Positions 8,736-16,657 of a stretch of DNA of 64,000 nucleotides are shown here, one piece after another. This DNA comes from an uncultured bacterium. Lineage in GTDB: Bacteria > Desulfobacterota > BSN033 > UBA1163. The DNA lies in the NCBI GenBank assembly GCA_938002255.1, contig CALLAL010000036.1, forward strand, positions 1 through 64,000, given 5' to 3'. The translations under genes and the position numbers were made by a program. A model generated the notes under the pieces. The model was not told the DNA's origin, made no database searches, and saw only the letters and a list, made by a program, of their open reading frames with translations. Position 1 is the stretch's first letter, and each line of letters starts with the position of its first letter.

Positions 8736-9449
8736 ATGGTCTCTTTTAAAATTGATGGTCGGTCTGTTGAGGCGAAAGAGGGAACGTATCTTTTAGAAGT
8801 GGCTCTGGATGCAGGGATTGAGATCCCTCATCTCTGTTATAATGAGTCTGTCAAGCCATATGGTGCCTGCCGCCTCTGTCTCGTGGAAGTGTCTCGAAAA
8901 GGAAAATCAAGGATGACGACTTCCTGTAACTATCCCGTGATGGAGGGGATCGAAGTGCTTACCCAAACCGATAAAGTCCTGCGGGCCCGTCGAATGATCA
9001 TGGAACTTCTCCTTTCCATGTGCCCAGGAGATAAACTGCTTCAGGAGATGGCGGAAGAGATGGGAGTCCGTGAGGTCAGGTTTAAAAAAGAGGATAAGGA
9101 CTGCATCCTTTGCGGTCTCTGTGCACGCGTCTGTGATGAAATTGTCGGCGCCCACGCCATTCAATTTGCCTTCCGAGGAGACCGAAGAGAGATGGTTCCT
9201 CCTTTTGGAGGGGAAGCCATGAATTGTATCGCCTGTGGGGCTTGTGTTGTCGTCTGTCCAGTCAATGTGATCGGTATGAAAGAGGAAGGCGATGAACGGA
9301 CCATCCTTCGATGGAAACGAACACTAAAGATGAAGCCCTGTAAGGTCTGTGGAAATTATTTTGCCCCCTGGTTCCAGCTTGAAAAGTTTAAAGAAAAGGC
9401 AAAACTTCCAAAAGATTTTTTTGATGTTTGCTTCACCTGTCGGAGTTAA
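8736..9449 (+). CDS. NuoG-N-terminal-like iron-sulfur subunit without a catalytic domain
   Basis: A 237-residue protein with a [2Fe-2S] plant-type ferredoxin domain (Cys 34, 45, 48, 64) and two [4Fe-4S] sites (CILCGLCARVC and CIACGACVVVCP). The His/Cys box that carries the N5 cluster in NuoG and HydA is not recognisable; only MCPGD remains there. The hydrogenase H-cluster and molybdopterin domains of relatives are absent. Instead the C-terminus has two CxxC pairs (CKVCGN, CFTCRS), possibly a metal ribbon. The start at 8736 follows a ggagaagagg site. Likely the electron-wiring subunit between the oxidoreductase and the NuoEF pair. Confidence 0.85.
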   Translation: MVSFKIDGRSVEAKEGTYLLEVALDAGIEIPHLCYNESVKPYGACRLCLVEVSRKGKSRMTTSCNYPVMEGIEVLTQTDKVLRARRMIMELLLSMCPGDKLLQEMAEEMGVREVRFKKEDKDCILCGLCARVCDEIVGAHAIQFAFRGDRREMVPPFGGEAMNCIACGACVVVCPVNVIGMKEEGDERTILRWKRTLKMKPCKVCGNYFAPWFQLEKFKEKAKLPKDFFDVCFTCRS

Positions 9450-9616
9450 ATGCTGCGTTCTTTCGTTACTACATCGTTTTAAAACAATCTCCCTCCCATC
9501 GGAAGGAATTCTTACTCAAAAAACAGACCCTGACTCACAGGAAGGAATTGGTCTGCCTTCTGGTAGGGGGTATGATTTTTTTCCCCTTACTGGGGGATTG
9601 CACAGAGTCGAACCAG

Positions 9617-9645
9617 TTGAAATTCTTTTCTGAAAAGAGTATATT
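9617..9645 (+). promoter_or_regulatory. Sigma-70-type promoter of the small heat-shock gene
   Basis: TTGAAA and TATATT with an ideal 17-base spacer, ending 33 bases before the gene. The spacer contains a near-palindrome (cttttctgaaaag) that could bind a repressor. Apart from this, the 229-base gap after the NuoG-like gene shows only a direct repeat ggaaggaatt at 9501 and 9541. Confidence 0.65.
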
Positions 9646-9678
9646 ATTGTTATTGATTCTTTTCATAAGGAGTGAGCC

Positions 9679-10125
9679 ATGGTCCATTATATTAAATGGG
9701 ATCCTTTCCGTGACCTGATGGCGATGCAGGATCGAATGACCCGCCTCTTTGACGAGAGCCTTAACCGGGTCTTTAAGGAAGATGCGCCCCGGGGTGCCTG
9801 GTCTCCCCCTGTGGATGTTTTAGAGCGGGACAAAGAGGTGATTCTGAAAATTGACCTTCCTGAAATGAATCAGAATGAGATTGAGATTCATGTTGAGGAG
9901 AATACTCTTTTCATCCAAGGGGAGAGAAGGCTCATTAAGGAAGATCCAGATGAGCGTTATATCCAAATCGAGCGGCCTTATGGAAATTTCCGGCGGGCTT
10001 TTAACCTTCCCAAAGCCATTGATCAGGAGGGGATTAAAGCTTCTTATAAAGATGGGGTGCTCCGGATTATTCTTCCTCGAAAGAAGGAGATTGCGTTAAA
10101 GCATATTTCTGTAGAGACCAGTTAA
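9679..10125 (+). CDS. Small heat-shock protein (Hsp20 family)
   Basis: ATP-independent holdase chaperone of 148 residues. The alpha-crystallin domain runs from about residue 37 (WSPPVDVLERDKEVILKIDL) to the conserved YKDGVLRIILPRKKE, which ends with the I-x-I type tail motif. An aaggag site precedes the ATG. It stands alone between its own promoter and a terminator. Confidence 0.93.
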   Translation: MVHYIKWDPFRDLMAMQDRMTRLFDESLNRVFKEDAPRGAWSPPVDVLERDKEVILKIDLPEMNQNEIEIHVEENTLFIQGERRLIKEDPDERYIQIERPYGNFRRAFNLPKAIDQEGIKASYKDGVLRIILPRKKEIALKHISVETS

Positions 10126-10172
10126 ACGAAATTCGGCACCTCTTTGCCTTTTATTCCGAGGGATGTCCTCTT

Positions 10173-10216
10173 AAGCCGTTTCATGCGATGATGGTTTCCG
10201 GATGAGCGGCTTTTTT
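10173..10216 (+). terminator. Rho-independent terminator after the Hsp20 gene
   Basis: aagccg at 10173-10178 pairs with cggctt at 10207-10212 and the stem can extend imperfectly inward; six T follow. It serves the plus strand and abuts the stop codon of the converging transaldolase gene. Confidence 0.6.
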
Positions 10217-10865
10217 ATTTTTTAGGGACTTTCTTCCAATCTTCGAGAAAGCGTTCGATTCCGATGTCGGTGAGAGGGTGCTTCATGAGTTGTTCGATGA
10301 CTTTATAGGGGATGGTTGCCACATCCGCTCCTATTAGAGCCGCTTCCAGGACGTGGATGGGGTGACGAATACTCGAAACAATGACTTCGGATTCAAAACC
10401 ATAATTGTTCATGATTGTCATGATCTGCCCTACCAATTCCATCCCGGTCTGTGAAATATCATCCAGCCTTCCGATAAAAGGGCTGATGTAAGTCGAGCCT
10501 GCTTTAGCGGCAAGGAGGGCCTGAGTTGGAGAAAAGACTAAGGTCATATTTGTTTTAATCCCTTCTGAAGTTAAGACCTTGGTGGCTTTGAGTCCTTCCG
10601 GGGTCATGGGGACCTTAATGACGATATTTTCGCCCATCTGGGAAAGAAGCCTTGCTTCCTGGATCATCTCTTCTGACTTAAGGCCAATGACCTCAAGGCT
10701 TATAGGAAGGTTATGGATGATTCCACAAATCTCTTTAATAAGGGAATCAAAATCCCTCTTCTCTTTGGAGATAAGGGTAGGATTGGTTGTGACTCCATCA
10801 ATCACGCCCATGTCATAGGCTTTACGGATTTCTTCTGGGTTAGCCGTATCGATAAAAAATTTCAT
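10215..10865 (-). CDS. Transaldolase-like / fructose-6-phosphate aldolase family protein
   Basis: A 216-residue TIM-barrel Schiff-base aldolase of the short transaldolase (MipB/TalC/FSA) class. [16 protein letters not shown] opens the chain, TTNPTLI follows at 27-33, and the Schiff-base lysine is K84 in [12 protein letters not shown]. The ATG at 10865 is preferred over a GTG two codons upstream because aaggag lies seven bases before it. Transaldolase versus aldolase activity cannot be decided from sequence; most bacterial members act as transaldolase in the pentose phosphate pathway. Confidence 0.88.
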   Translation of the reverse strand: MKFFIDTANPEEIRKAYDMGVIDGVTTNPTLISKEKRDFDSLIKEICGIIHNLPISLEVIGLKSEEMIQEARLLSQMGENIVIKVPMTPEGLKATKVLTSEGIKTNMTLVFSPTQALLAAKAGSTYISPFIGRLDDISQTGMELVGQIMTIMNNYGFESEVIVSSIRHPIHVLEAALIGADVATIPYKVIEQLMKHPLTDIGIERFLEDWKKVPKK

Positions 10866-10881
10866 GATCACACTCCTTAGA

Positions 10882-10915
10882 TAAAAAAGAAGTGGCAGGA
10901 ATTTCTTCCCGCCAC
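10882..10915 (-). terminator. Rho-independent terminator after the OmpA-like gene
   Basis: On the minus strand gtggcgggaa and ttcctgccac pair over 10 bp (one G-T) around a GAAA tetraloop, followed by ttcttttttat. It separates the OmpA-like gene from the downstream transaldolase gene. Confidence 0.85.
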
Positions 10916-10948
10916 CCTGAACAGACGCATTTGATTCCTTAGTTTTGT

Positions 10949-11812
10949 CTAAGGAAGAATCCTGAACTCAACTCTTCTATTTCTGGAACGACCATCTTCC
11001 GTTTTATTGTCGGCGATAGGTCTGGTTGACCCATACCCTTTCGTGACCAATCGATTTTCTGAAATCCCAAATTTATCCATCAGATATTTTTTAACACTTT
11101 GGGCTCTCTTTTCTGAAATGACCTGGTTTGCTTTTTCAGAGCCCGAAGCATCCGTATGTCCTCCGATTTCCACTTTGACATTGGGATTTTCTTTGAGAAG
11201 TGTTCCGTTTCGATCCAGAGCCTTTGCCGCAATAGGACTGATGTTCGTTTTATTCGGATCAAAATAGACCGGATCGAATACCAATGGTGCCTTCGGCGGT
11301 GCTGGTGGCGGGGCTGGTGCAGGAGCTGGTTTCGGAGCTGGAGGTGGAGCCGGAGGTTCAGGGGCTGGCGCTGGAGGCGTTGGTGCGGGCGGTGTCGGCG
11401 GAGGCATGGGCGGTTCCACTCGAGTGACGGGGGGAGTTGGGGTTGGTGGTGGGGCAGGTGGAGCTGGTTTCGGGGCTGGAGGTGCTGGTGGAGCCGGCGG
11501 TGGCTGACAGGCTTCAGCCTCTTTGGCCAGTTTTCTCGCCTCTGCCAAGATCTTCAATGCTTCCTCAGTCCGACAGGCCAAATACGTCTCGATTGCCTTT
11601 TTCCCTAATTCTTTGGCTTTAGCAATCTTATCTGGGCAGTATTTAGCCCCCTCTGATTTTTCAGCCTGGGCTATGGCGGCATCTGTTCGATCGAAATCGG
11701 ATGGCATTAAGATCGCCCGGTAAGTTACCCCGAAATGCTGCATGGTGCAGGACGTTCCCAATAAGAGAAAAAGGGCCATCACGACCAATGCTGTCCATCT
11801 TATTCTGTCCAT
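10949..11812 (-). CDS. OmpA-like peptidoglycan-binding lipoprotein with Pro/Ala-rich linker
   Basis: Envelope protein of 287 residues. The N-terminus is a signal peptide ending at ..LLLGTSC, a probable lipobox (Cys22, although -3 is Gly). A helical region to about 100 is followed by about 70 residues of Pro/Ala/Pro-rich linker and a C-terminal OmpA domain ([18 protein letters not shown] ... [12 protein letters not shown] ... NRRVEFRI), which binds peptidoglycan. The layout suggests an outer-membrane anchored tether with a rigid spacer. It has its own promoter and terminator, hence is monocistronic. Confidence 0.87.
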   Translation of the reverse strand: MDRIRWTALVVMALFLLLGTSCTMQHFGVTYRAILMPSDFDRTDAAIAQAEKSEGAKYCPDKIAKAKELGKKAIETYLACRTEEALKILAEARKLAKEAEACQPPPAPPAPPAPKPAPPAPPPTPTPPVTRVEPPMPPPTPPAPTPPAPAPEPPAPPPAPKPAPAPAPPPAPPKAPLVFDPVYFDPNKTNISPIAAKALDRNGTLLKENPNVKVEIGGHTDASGSEKANQVISEKRAQSVKKYLMDKFGISENRLVTKGYGSTRPIADNKTEDGRSRNRRVEFRILP

Positions 11813-11859
11813 AAAAATACCCCCCTCCTCTTCAAATTAGTCAGTTGAGATATAGAATC

Positions 11860-11888
11860 ATCTTATATAAATTTTTTGTGGTTGTCAA
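11860..11888 (-). promoter_or_regulatory. Sigma-70-type promoter of the OmpA-like gene
   Basis: Minus-strand TTGACA (11883-11888) and TAAGAT (11860-11865) with a 17-base spacer, about 48 bases before the start codon. Confidence 0.75.
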
Positions 11889-11891
11889 ATA

Positions 11892-12146
11892 TTAATTCTC
11901 TTTTTTCCCCCGAAGATAACTTTTTAAACATTTCTTGGAACAGAAGTATAACACCTCACCTCTCACTTTTTTCTTGAGAGCTGATCGTTTTGGAGTATAA
12001 GTCAAACAATAAGGGTCCTGAATCAGTTCCTCAGGCCCCTTGTTTTTGTCTCTGGTTCCCTCTGAAGAGAAGAAAGGGCGGATGATAAACCGCAGAAGAT
12101 AGTAAATGATCAGAATGAGGAAGAGGATCGTGAGAAACCGAGACAT
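11892..12146 (-). CDS. Small membrane protein with a YHS/TRASH-like metal motif
   Basis: An 84-residue protein with an N-terminal membrane helix (residues 4-24) and a soluble tail containing DPYCLTY and YFCSKKC (Cys 47, 69, 73). The spacing resembles YHS/TRASH treble-clef domains that bind metals, but no close family is recognised. The ATG directly follows the folK stop codon, so it is co-translated with folK. Confidence 0.7.
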   Translation of the reverse strand: MSRFLTILFLILIIYYLLRFIIRPFFSSEGTRDKNKGPEELIQDPYCLTYTPKRSALKKKVRGEVLYFCSKKCLKSYLRGKKEN

Positions 12147-12638
12147 TTAGTCAGGCAACCTTTCTACTCCTTGATCCTCCTGGATCTGTTTTAGAAGCTC
12201 TCCAACTGTTTTCTTAAAAACGGGATGCAGGAGATCCTGATCAATTTCAAAGAGAGGGATGAGAACAAATTGACGTTCCTGAAGTCGGGGATGTGGGAGC
12301 TGAAGTTCTTGTGTATCCACTCGAAGATCATCATAAAAAAGAAGGTCGAGGTCAATGATTCGGGGACCCCATTGAAACGTTTCTTTACGTCCCAACCGGA
12401 GCTCAATGTTCTTCAGGTGGCGATAGAGATCAAAAGGTTCCAGATCGGTTTCAATTTTAATGACCCCATTGATAAACGAATCCTGAGCTGTGTAACCCAT
12501 GGGTCTTGTTTGATAGAAAGAAGATTTGGAAAGGAGTCGATGTCGGTCGATCTTTAAGATTTCGGAAATGGCCTTCTTGCAAAAGGCAATTTTGTCACCG
12601 AGATTGGAGCCAAGTCCGATATAAGCGATGTGTCCCAT
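12147..12638 (-). CDS. folK: 2-amino-4-hydroxy-6-hydroxymethyldihydropteridine pyrophosphokinase
   Basis: Folate biosynthesis enzyme (HPPK) that transfers pyrophosphate from ATP to the pterin. The 163-residue chain has YIGLGSNLGDK at the N-terminus and the diagnostic WGPRIIDLDLLFYDD motif with magnesium-binding aspartates near residue 100. It is downstream of tatA and upstream of the small membrane protein, all on one strand. Confidence 0.95.
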   Translation of the reverse strand: MGHIAYIGLGSNLGDKIAFCKKAISEILKIDRHRLLSKSSFYQTRPMGYTAQDSFINGVIKIETDLEPFDLYRHLKNIELRLGRKETFQWGPRIIDLDLLFYDDLRVDTQELQLPHPRLQERQFVLIPLFEIDQDLLHPVFKKTVGELLKQIQEDQGVERLPD

Positions 12639-12656
12639 TCTGGGGTGCCGGAAAGC

Positions 12657-12851
12657 TTACTCTTTTTTTTCTGAAATTTCTTCGGACTTTTTTGGAGTCA
12701 CGTCAATCTCATCCCGATCCTTGGTCGCTTTTTTGAAATTTCGGATCCCTTTCCCAAGCCCTTCACCGATCTGGGGGAGTTTTCCAGCTCCGAAAATGAC
12801 GAGGATGATCACAAGGATGATCAGTAATTCCGGCATTCCTATTCCAAACAT
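12657..12851 (-). CDS. tatA: Sec-independent protein translocase protein TatA/E
   Basis: A 64-residue pore component of the twin-arginine export system. One membrane helix (residues 5-22), the [17 protein letters not shown] hinge and amphipathic helix, and a charged tail. No tatB or tatC is in the window. The gene lies downstream of selC, about 85 bases away. Confidence 0.93.
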   Translation of the reverse strand: MFGIGMPELLIILVIILVIFGAGKLPQIGEGLGKGIRNFKKATKDRDEIDVTPKKSEEISEKKE

Positions 12852-12936
12852 TCTTTTTCTCCTTTTTGTGGCAAGGTGTAGAGTATAGGCTGGTTTATTT
12901 TTTCAGGCTATCCTCTATGCGCCGTGCTCTTTGAAT

Positions 12937-13030
12937 TGGCGGAAGTGCATGGGAATCGAACCCACCATCCCGGGTCAACGGGATCACTGGATTTGAAGTC
13001 CAGGAGGCCCACCAGAACCTATCCACTTCC
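12937..13030 (-). tRNA. selC: Selenocysteine tRNA (anticodon TCA)
   Basis: A 94-base tRNA including encoded CCA. Anticodon TCA is at 12994-12996 within the loop cttcaaa, flanked by the CTGGA/TCCAG stem. The variable arm is long (atcccg/cgggat stem). Acceptor (GGAAGTG/CACTTCC plus an eighth G-G position) and a 5-bp T stem give the 13-bp branch (8/5) of bacterial tRNA-Sec; discriminator is G. It decodes UGA at SECIS-marked sites with SelB. It begins nine bases after the yggU stop and is probably processed from that transcript. Confidence 0.95.
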
Positions 13031-13039
13031 AATTGAAGA

Positions 13040-13333
13040 CTAATCGATTTTCCCTTTAAAGTCAAGGTCTTTGGGAGAACGGAAGAGATCTATTCCATTC
13101 TTAATCCCTGAAATCCTTAATATTTTTTCACGGAAATGGTGGCCTTTGAGGATTTCGATGCGAGTTGGAGGAATCTTCAATTTTTTGGAGAGGAGTTGAA
13201 TCAAGGCTTCATTTGCCTTTCCATCTACAGGTGGAGCGGTGACGGTGATCTTGATTCCGTCCCCATAAGGACCTACGATCTCATTTTTTGAAGATCTGGG
13301 CTGAAGATAAACTTTTAGGATCGTGTTTTCCAT
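13040..13333 (-). CDS. YggU family (DUF167) protein
   Basis: A roughly 98-residue protein of unknown function with the family core LKVYLQPRSSKNEIVG and APPVDGKANEALIQLLSKKL. An alternative start six codons upstream (13351) is possible; neither has a strong ribosome site. It lies between pgeF and selC on the same strand. Confidence 0.85.
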   Translation of the reverse strand: MENTILKVYLQPRSSKNEIVGPYGDGIKITVTAPPVDGKANEALIQLLSKKLKIPPTRIEILKGHHFREKILRISGIKNGIDLFRSPKDLDFKGKID

Positions 13334-13426
13334 TTCTCTGTCTTGATGCATAGGGCAGAGGGCATAGCAGATAGGGTTAAAAACGCTTTGTACACTCTTT
13401 CTCCTAAGCCCTTTGTCCTATGTGAA

Positions 13427-14215
13427 TTAGATGATTCCAATAAACGAGAGTTGCCTTCCGGTTTGTCCCTCGCCCCGGTAAGAAAAGAAAAGGTCACTGT
13501 TACAGCAGGTGCAGAGATCGACCCGGTAAATCTGCTCTTCTGTGATTCCTTCAAGTTTCAACTGGGCGATATTGATGGTTGCAAGATCAACCATCCACTT
13601 TCCCTCTCTTTTTCTAATGGAGAAAGGCTCCCATTCTTTTAAAAATACTTTCTCATCGATTTCATAACAGCAGGGTCCGATGGAGGGTCCTAGGGTAATA
13701 AGAAAGTCTCTTTCTGAGCACTGCCATTCCTCTTTCATCCTTCTCAACACCTTTCTCGTGATCTCTAAGGCGGTTCCCTGTCTTCCTGCATGAACGGCTC
13801 CGATGACTTTCTTTTTCTCATCTAAGATCAGAATGGGGATACAATCTGCTGTTTGAATCCCGAGGATCTGATGGGGAAGATTGGTGAGGATGGCGTCGTA
13901 TGCCAAAAGAGTTCCTTCCGTCTCCAATGGATTGTTTAGGAGATAAATGCCATCAAGCTGCATCTGTTTGAGCAAGATCAATCGATCGTTCTCAAAACCA
14001 AACGCTTTGGCAATTCGCATTCTGTTGGATAGGACGTGGTTGAGATGATCTCCATTGTTCAGGCTTACATTGAGGGAGTCATAGGGAGGAAGGCTTACGC
14101 CGCTCTGCCGCGTGAGAAAACCATGGGTCGCCCACCCTAATTGGTTGATGGCTGGATTCTCAATATATATAATCCCATCCCTTGATTTGAGATGGGTCCG
14201 ATGAAGTCTTTTCAT
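13427..14215 (-). CDS. pgeF: Peptidoglycan editing factor / purine nucleoside phosphorylase PgeF (YfiH)
   Basis: Copper/zinc-containing family once called multicopper polyphenol oxidase, with purine nucleoside phosphorylase activity and a role in preventing mis-incorporation into peptidoglycan. Of 262 residues, the metal-site motifs TADCIPIL, GAVHAGRQG and GPSIGPCCYEID are present. The ATG at 14215 overlaps the rluD stop (atga), making translational coupling likely. Confidence 0.9.
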   Translation of the reverse strand: MKRLHRTHLKSRDGIIYIENPAINQLGWATHGFLTRQSGVSLPPYDSLNVSLNNGDHLNHVLSNRMRIAKAFGFENDRLILLKQMQLDGIYLLNNPLETEGTLLAYDAILTNLPHQILGIQTADCIPILILDEKKKVIGAVHAGRQGTALEITRKVLRRMKEEWQCSERDFLITLGPSIGPCCYEIDEKVFLKEWEPFSIRKREGKWMVDLATINIAQLKLEGITEEQIYRVDLCTCCNSDLFFSYRGEGQTGRQLSFIGII

Positions 14216-15171
14216 ATCAATGACCGCAAACAATCGAGTGTTTCTTTCATATCCTGCGGCAAGGGTGCATGGAACAAAACCTTTTCTTTGGTTCGAGGAT
14301 GGTCAAATCCCAAACGTTTGGCATGAAGGGCCTGGCGATGGATCCTTCCCAGACACTCACGAAGCCGAGGATCGTCCATGGTCTGGGATTTCCCTCTCTT
14401 TCCATAGAGAGGGTCCTTGAGCAAGGGATGACCCATGGAGGTGAGGTGGACACGTATCTGATGGGTTCTCCCTGTCTGAGGATGAATCTCAAGTAATGTG
14501 AATGCTCCAAATCTTTCCAGGACTTTCCAGTGGGTGAGGGCGATTCGTCCTTTGGTCTTCTGGATCGACATCTTCTTCCTCTGATCAGGATGCCTTCCAA
14601 TTGGAGCATCGATCAGCCCTTCATCTCTTTTTACATTCCCATAGACGATCGCTAAATAGAGCTTTTCGACCTTTCGGTTTTTAAACTGTTTGACCAGATG
14701 ATGATAAGCTTCATCATTCTTGGCAACGACCATCACCCCAGAGGTTTCCTTGTCAAGACGATGGACAATTCCAGGGCGCAGAGTGCCATGAATCCCTGAA
14801 AGGTCCTTACAGTGGTGAAGAAGGGCATTGACCAATGTACCTGAAGGGTTCCCAGGGGCAGGATGGACGACCATTCCGGGGGGTTTATCGATGACAATGA
14901 TCGAAGGGTCTTCGTAGAGGACAGCGAGGGGAATAGGTTCAGGAGTTAACATTAAAGGTTTAGAGTGGGGCAGGGTTCCTGAGATGGTATCGCCAGATTT
15001 CAAACGGGCGCTGGGCTTCGTTACGCGTTGATTGAGGAGAATATGCTTCTCCTCAATCATATGTTTGATTTGAGATCGTGAAAGGTGAAGATCTGTTTCA
15101 GCAAGAAATTGGTCAATTCGTCTTCCGTGATCCTTTGGAGGCACAGAGATCGTGAACGATGGTTCGTTCAT
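14212..15171 (-). CDS. rluD: RluA-family 23S rRNA pseudouridine synthase (RluD-like)
   Basis: Pseudouridine synthase with an N-terminal S4 RNA-binding domain (RIDQFLAETDLHLSRSQIKH) and the catalytic HRLDKETSG motif, followed by HQIRVHLTSMGHPLLKDPLYG. The start at 15171 (MNEPSF) is chosen because the S4 domain begins soon after; in-frame codons upstream run into selA, the closest alternative overlapping the selA stop. RluD methyl-group neighbours fit helix 69 modification but the exact rRNA target is inferred. Confidence 0.9.
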   Translation of the reverse strand: MNEPSFTISVPPKDHGRRIDQFLAETDLHLSRSQIKHMIEEKHILLNQRVTKPSARLKSGDTISGTLPHSKPLMLTPEPIPLAVLYEDPSIIVIDKPPGMVVHPAPGNPSGTLVNALLHHCKDLSGIHGTLRPGIVHRLDKETSGVMVVAKNDEAYHHLVKQFKNRKVEKLYLAIVYGNVKRDEGLIDAPIGRHPDQRKKMSIQKTKGRIALTHWKVLERFGAFTLLEIHPQTGRTHQIRVHLTSMGHPLLKDPLYGKRGKSQTMDDPRLRECLGRIHRQALHAKRLGFDHPRTKEKVLFHAPLPQDMKETLDCLRSLI

Positions 15172-15223
15172 CTTTTCTGACGGAAGCATGTCTTGAGAAT
15201 TGCCATTTGGACATTCGTAGCGA

Positions 15224-16657
15224 TTATGTTTCATCGGTTTTGCATAGGGTTTTCTCAATGCCTTCAGCCAGAAAGTGGATTTCTTCATCCAGGACCGTTC
15301 GCATATCAAGGATTAATGCATCTTTCTTGATTCGAGAAATGATGGGGGGATTGGCTTTTCGGAACTTCTGTTCAAGGCTATGGGCTGAGTGGTGAGGAGA
15401 TTGAATTGCAACGACAATCGTCGGAAGTTCCTGAAGGGGAAGGGCTCCCCCACCGGCCTGAGAGACGTCTTCTTTCAATGTTATTTGAATAGATGTTTCG
15501 ATTTTGCCCTGGAGTCGCTTTAGTAAGCGTCTGCCTCTGTTTTTCAGGGTCTGCAGGTTTAGGGTGAGCATCTTAAGGGTCGGAATTTCGGAGAGGGCTT
15601 TCTTCTCATCAAGGTAAAGAAGGAGCGTTGATTCCAGTGCGGCCAGGGTGAGCTTATCAATGCGGAGAGCCCGGGTTAAAGGATTGACTTTAACCGAATC
15701 AAGAATATTTTTCTTCCCGAGAATGATTCCTGCCTGAGGCCCACCGAGCAATTTATCTCCACTGAATGAAATCAGGTCAACTCCTGTTCGGATGGAGTCC
15801 TGAACCGTGGGCTCTTTTTCCAAACCATATGGACTAAGGTCCACCATACATCCACTTCCAAGATCTTCCATTACAGACAAATGATATTTCCGCCCTAATT
15901 GAACCAGTTCTTCAAGAGAAACGTCCGAGGTGAAACCCATCACCCTGAAGTTGCTCGGGTGGACTTTTAAAAGAAGAGCCGTTTCAGAGCCTATGGCTTT
16001 TTCATAATCTTTGAGATGAGTTCGATTGGTCGTTCCCACTTCCTTTAAAAGCGCTCCACTTCGTCTCATCACATCCGGGATGCGAAAAGCACCTCCGATT
16101 TCAACCAACTCTCCTCTCGAAATGACAACCTCCCTCCCTTCTGCCAGCGTATTAAGACAGAGCAGAACAGCTCCGGCATTATTATTGACAACCAGAGCGG
16201 ATTCGGCGCCCGAGAGCCTGCATAACATCTCTTCCACATGGGAGTACCGATCCCCCCGTTCTCCCCGGACCAGATCGTATTCGAGATTGGAATAGGCTTT
16301 AGCGACCTCGACTACCTGTTTGAGGGCAAGAGGGTGAAGCGGTGCTCTTCCAAGATTGGTATGGATGACCACTCCTGTGGCATTGATGACCCGGCGAAGT
16401 TTCGGCTGAGCCAGCCAATCAATCTCTTTCCTGAAACGGGGCAAAAGGGTTTCAAAAGAAAAGAGCGCCTCATCCGCCAAGAAAGATTCTCCCCCCTTCG
16501 AAATCTCTTCTCGCAGTTGCCTCAACCCTCTCCGGACAGCCTCGACTACAACGGTTCGGGAATAGACCTTCAAAAGATCGCTCATCTCCTGTCTGGAGAG
16601 GATGTCCTCCACACTCGGAATCTTACGAAGAGCCTGTTGGCGAAGGGTTGGATCCAT
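15224..16657 (-). CDS. selA: L-seryl-tRNA(Sec) selenium transferase
   Basis: Pyridoxal-phosphate enzyme that converts Ser-tRNA(Sec) to Sec-tRNA(Sec) with selenophosphate. The 477-residue chain has the N-terminal tRNA-binding region (RKIPSVEDIL), RRVINATGVVIHTNLGRAPL at 88-107 and the cofactor lysine K302 in SFSGDKLLGGPQAG. A ggaggaag ribosome site precedes the ATG. It overlaps the upstream radical-SAM gene by 35 bases, so the two are co-translated. Confidence 0.97.
   Translation of the reverse strand: MDPTLRQQALRKIPSVEDILSRQEMSDLLKVYSRTVVVEAVRRGLRQLREEISKGGESFLADEALFSFETLLPRFRKEIDWLAQPKLRRVINATGVVIHTNLGRAPLHPLALKQVVEVAKAYSNLEYDLVRGERGDRYSHVEEMLCRLSGAESALVVNNNAGAVLLCLNTLAEGREVVISRGELVEIGGAFRIPDVMRRSGALLKEVGTTNRTHLKDYEKAIGSETALLLKVHPSNFRVMGFTSDVSLEELVQLGRKYHLSVMEDLGSGCMVDLSPYGLEKEPTVQDSIRTGVDLISFSGDKLLGGPQAGIILGKKNILDSVKVNPLTRALRIDKLTLAALESTLLLYLDEKKALSEIPTLKMLTLNLQTLKNRGRRLLKRLQGKIETSIQITLKEDVSQAGGGALPLQELPTIVVAIQSPHHSAHSLEQKFRKANPPIISRIKKDALILDMRTVLDEEIHFLAEGIEKTLCKTDET

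Noticed and set aside
9450-9616. Reading frames and ggaaggaatt direct repeats in the gap after the NuoG-like gene
   Set aside because: Frames overlap the flanking genes out of phase and show no protein signature; two 10-base repeats are not enough to call an element.
11156-11608. 150-codon plus-strand frame rich in Trp and Arg
   Set aside because: It is the antisense shadow of the Pro/Ala-rich linker of the OmpA-like lipoprotein, which has a promoter, a terminator and a clear OmpA domain.
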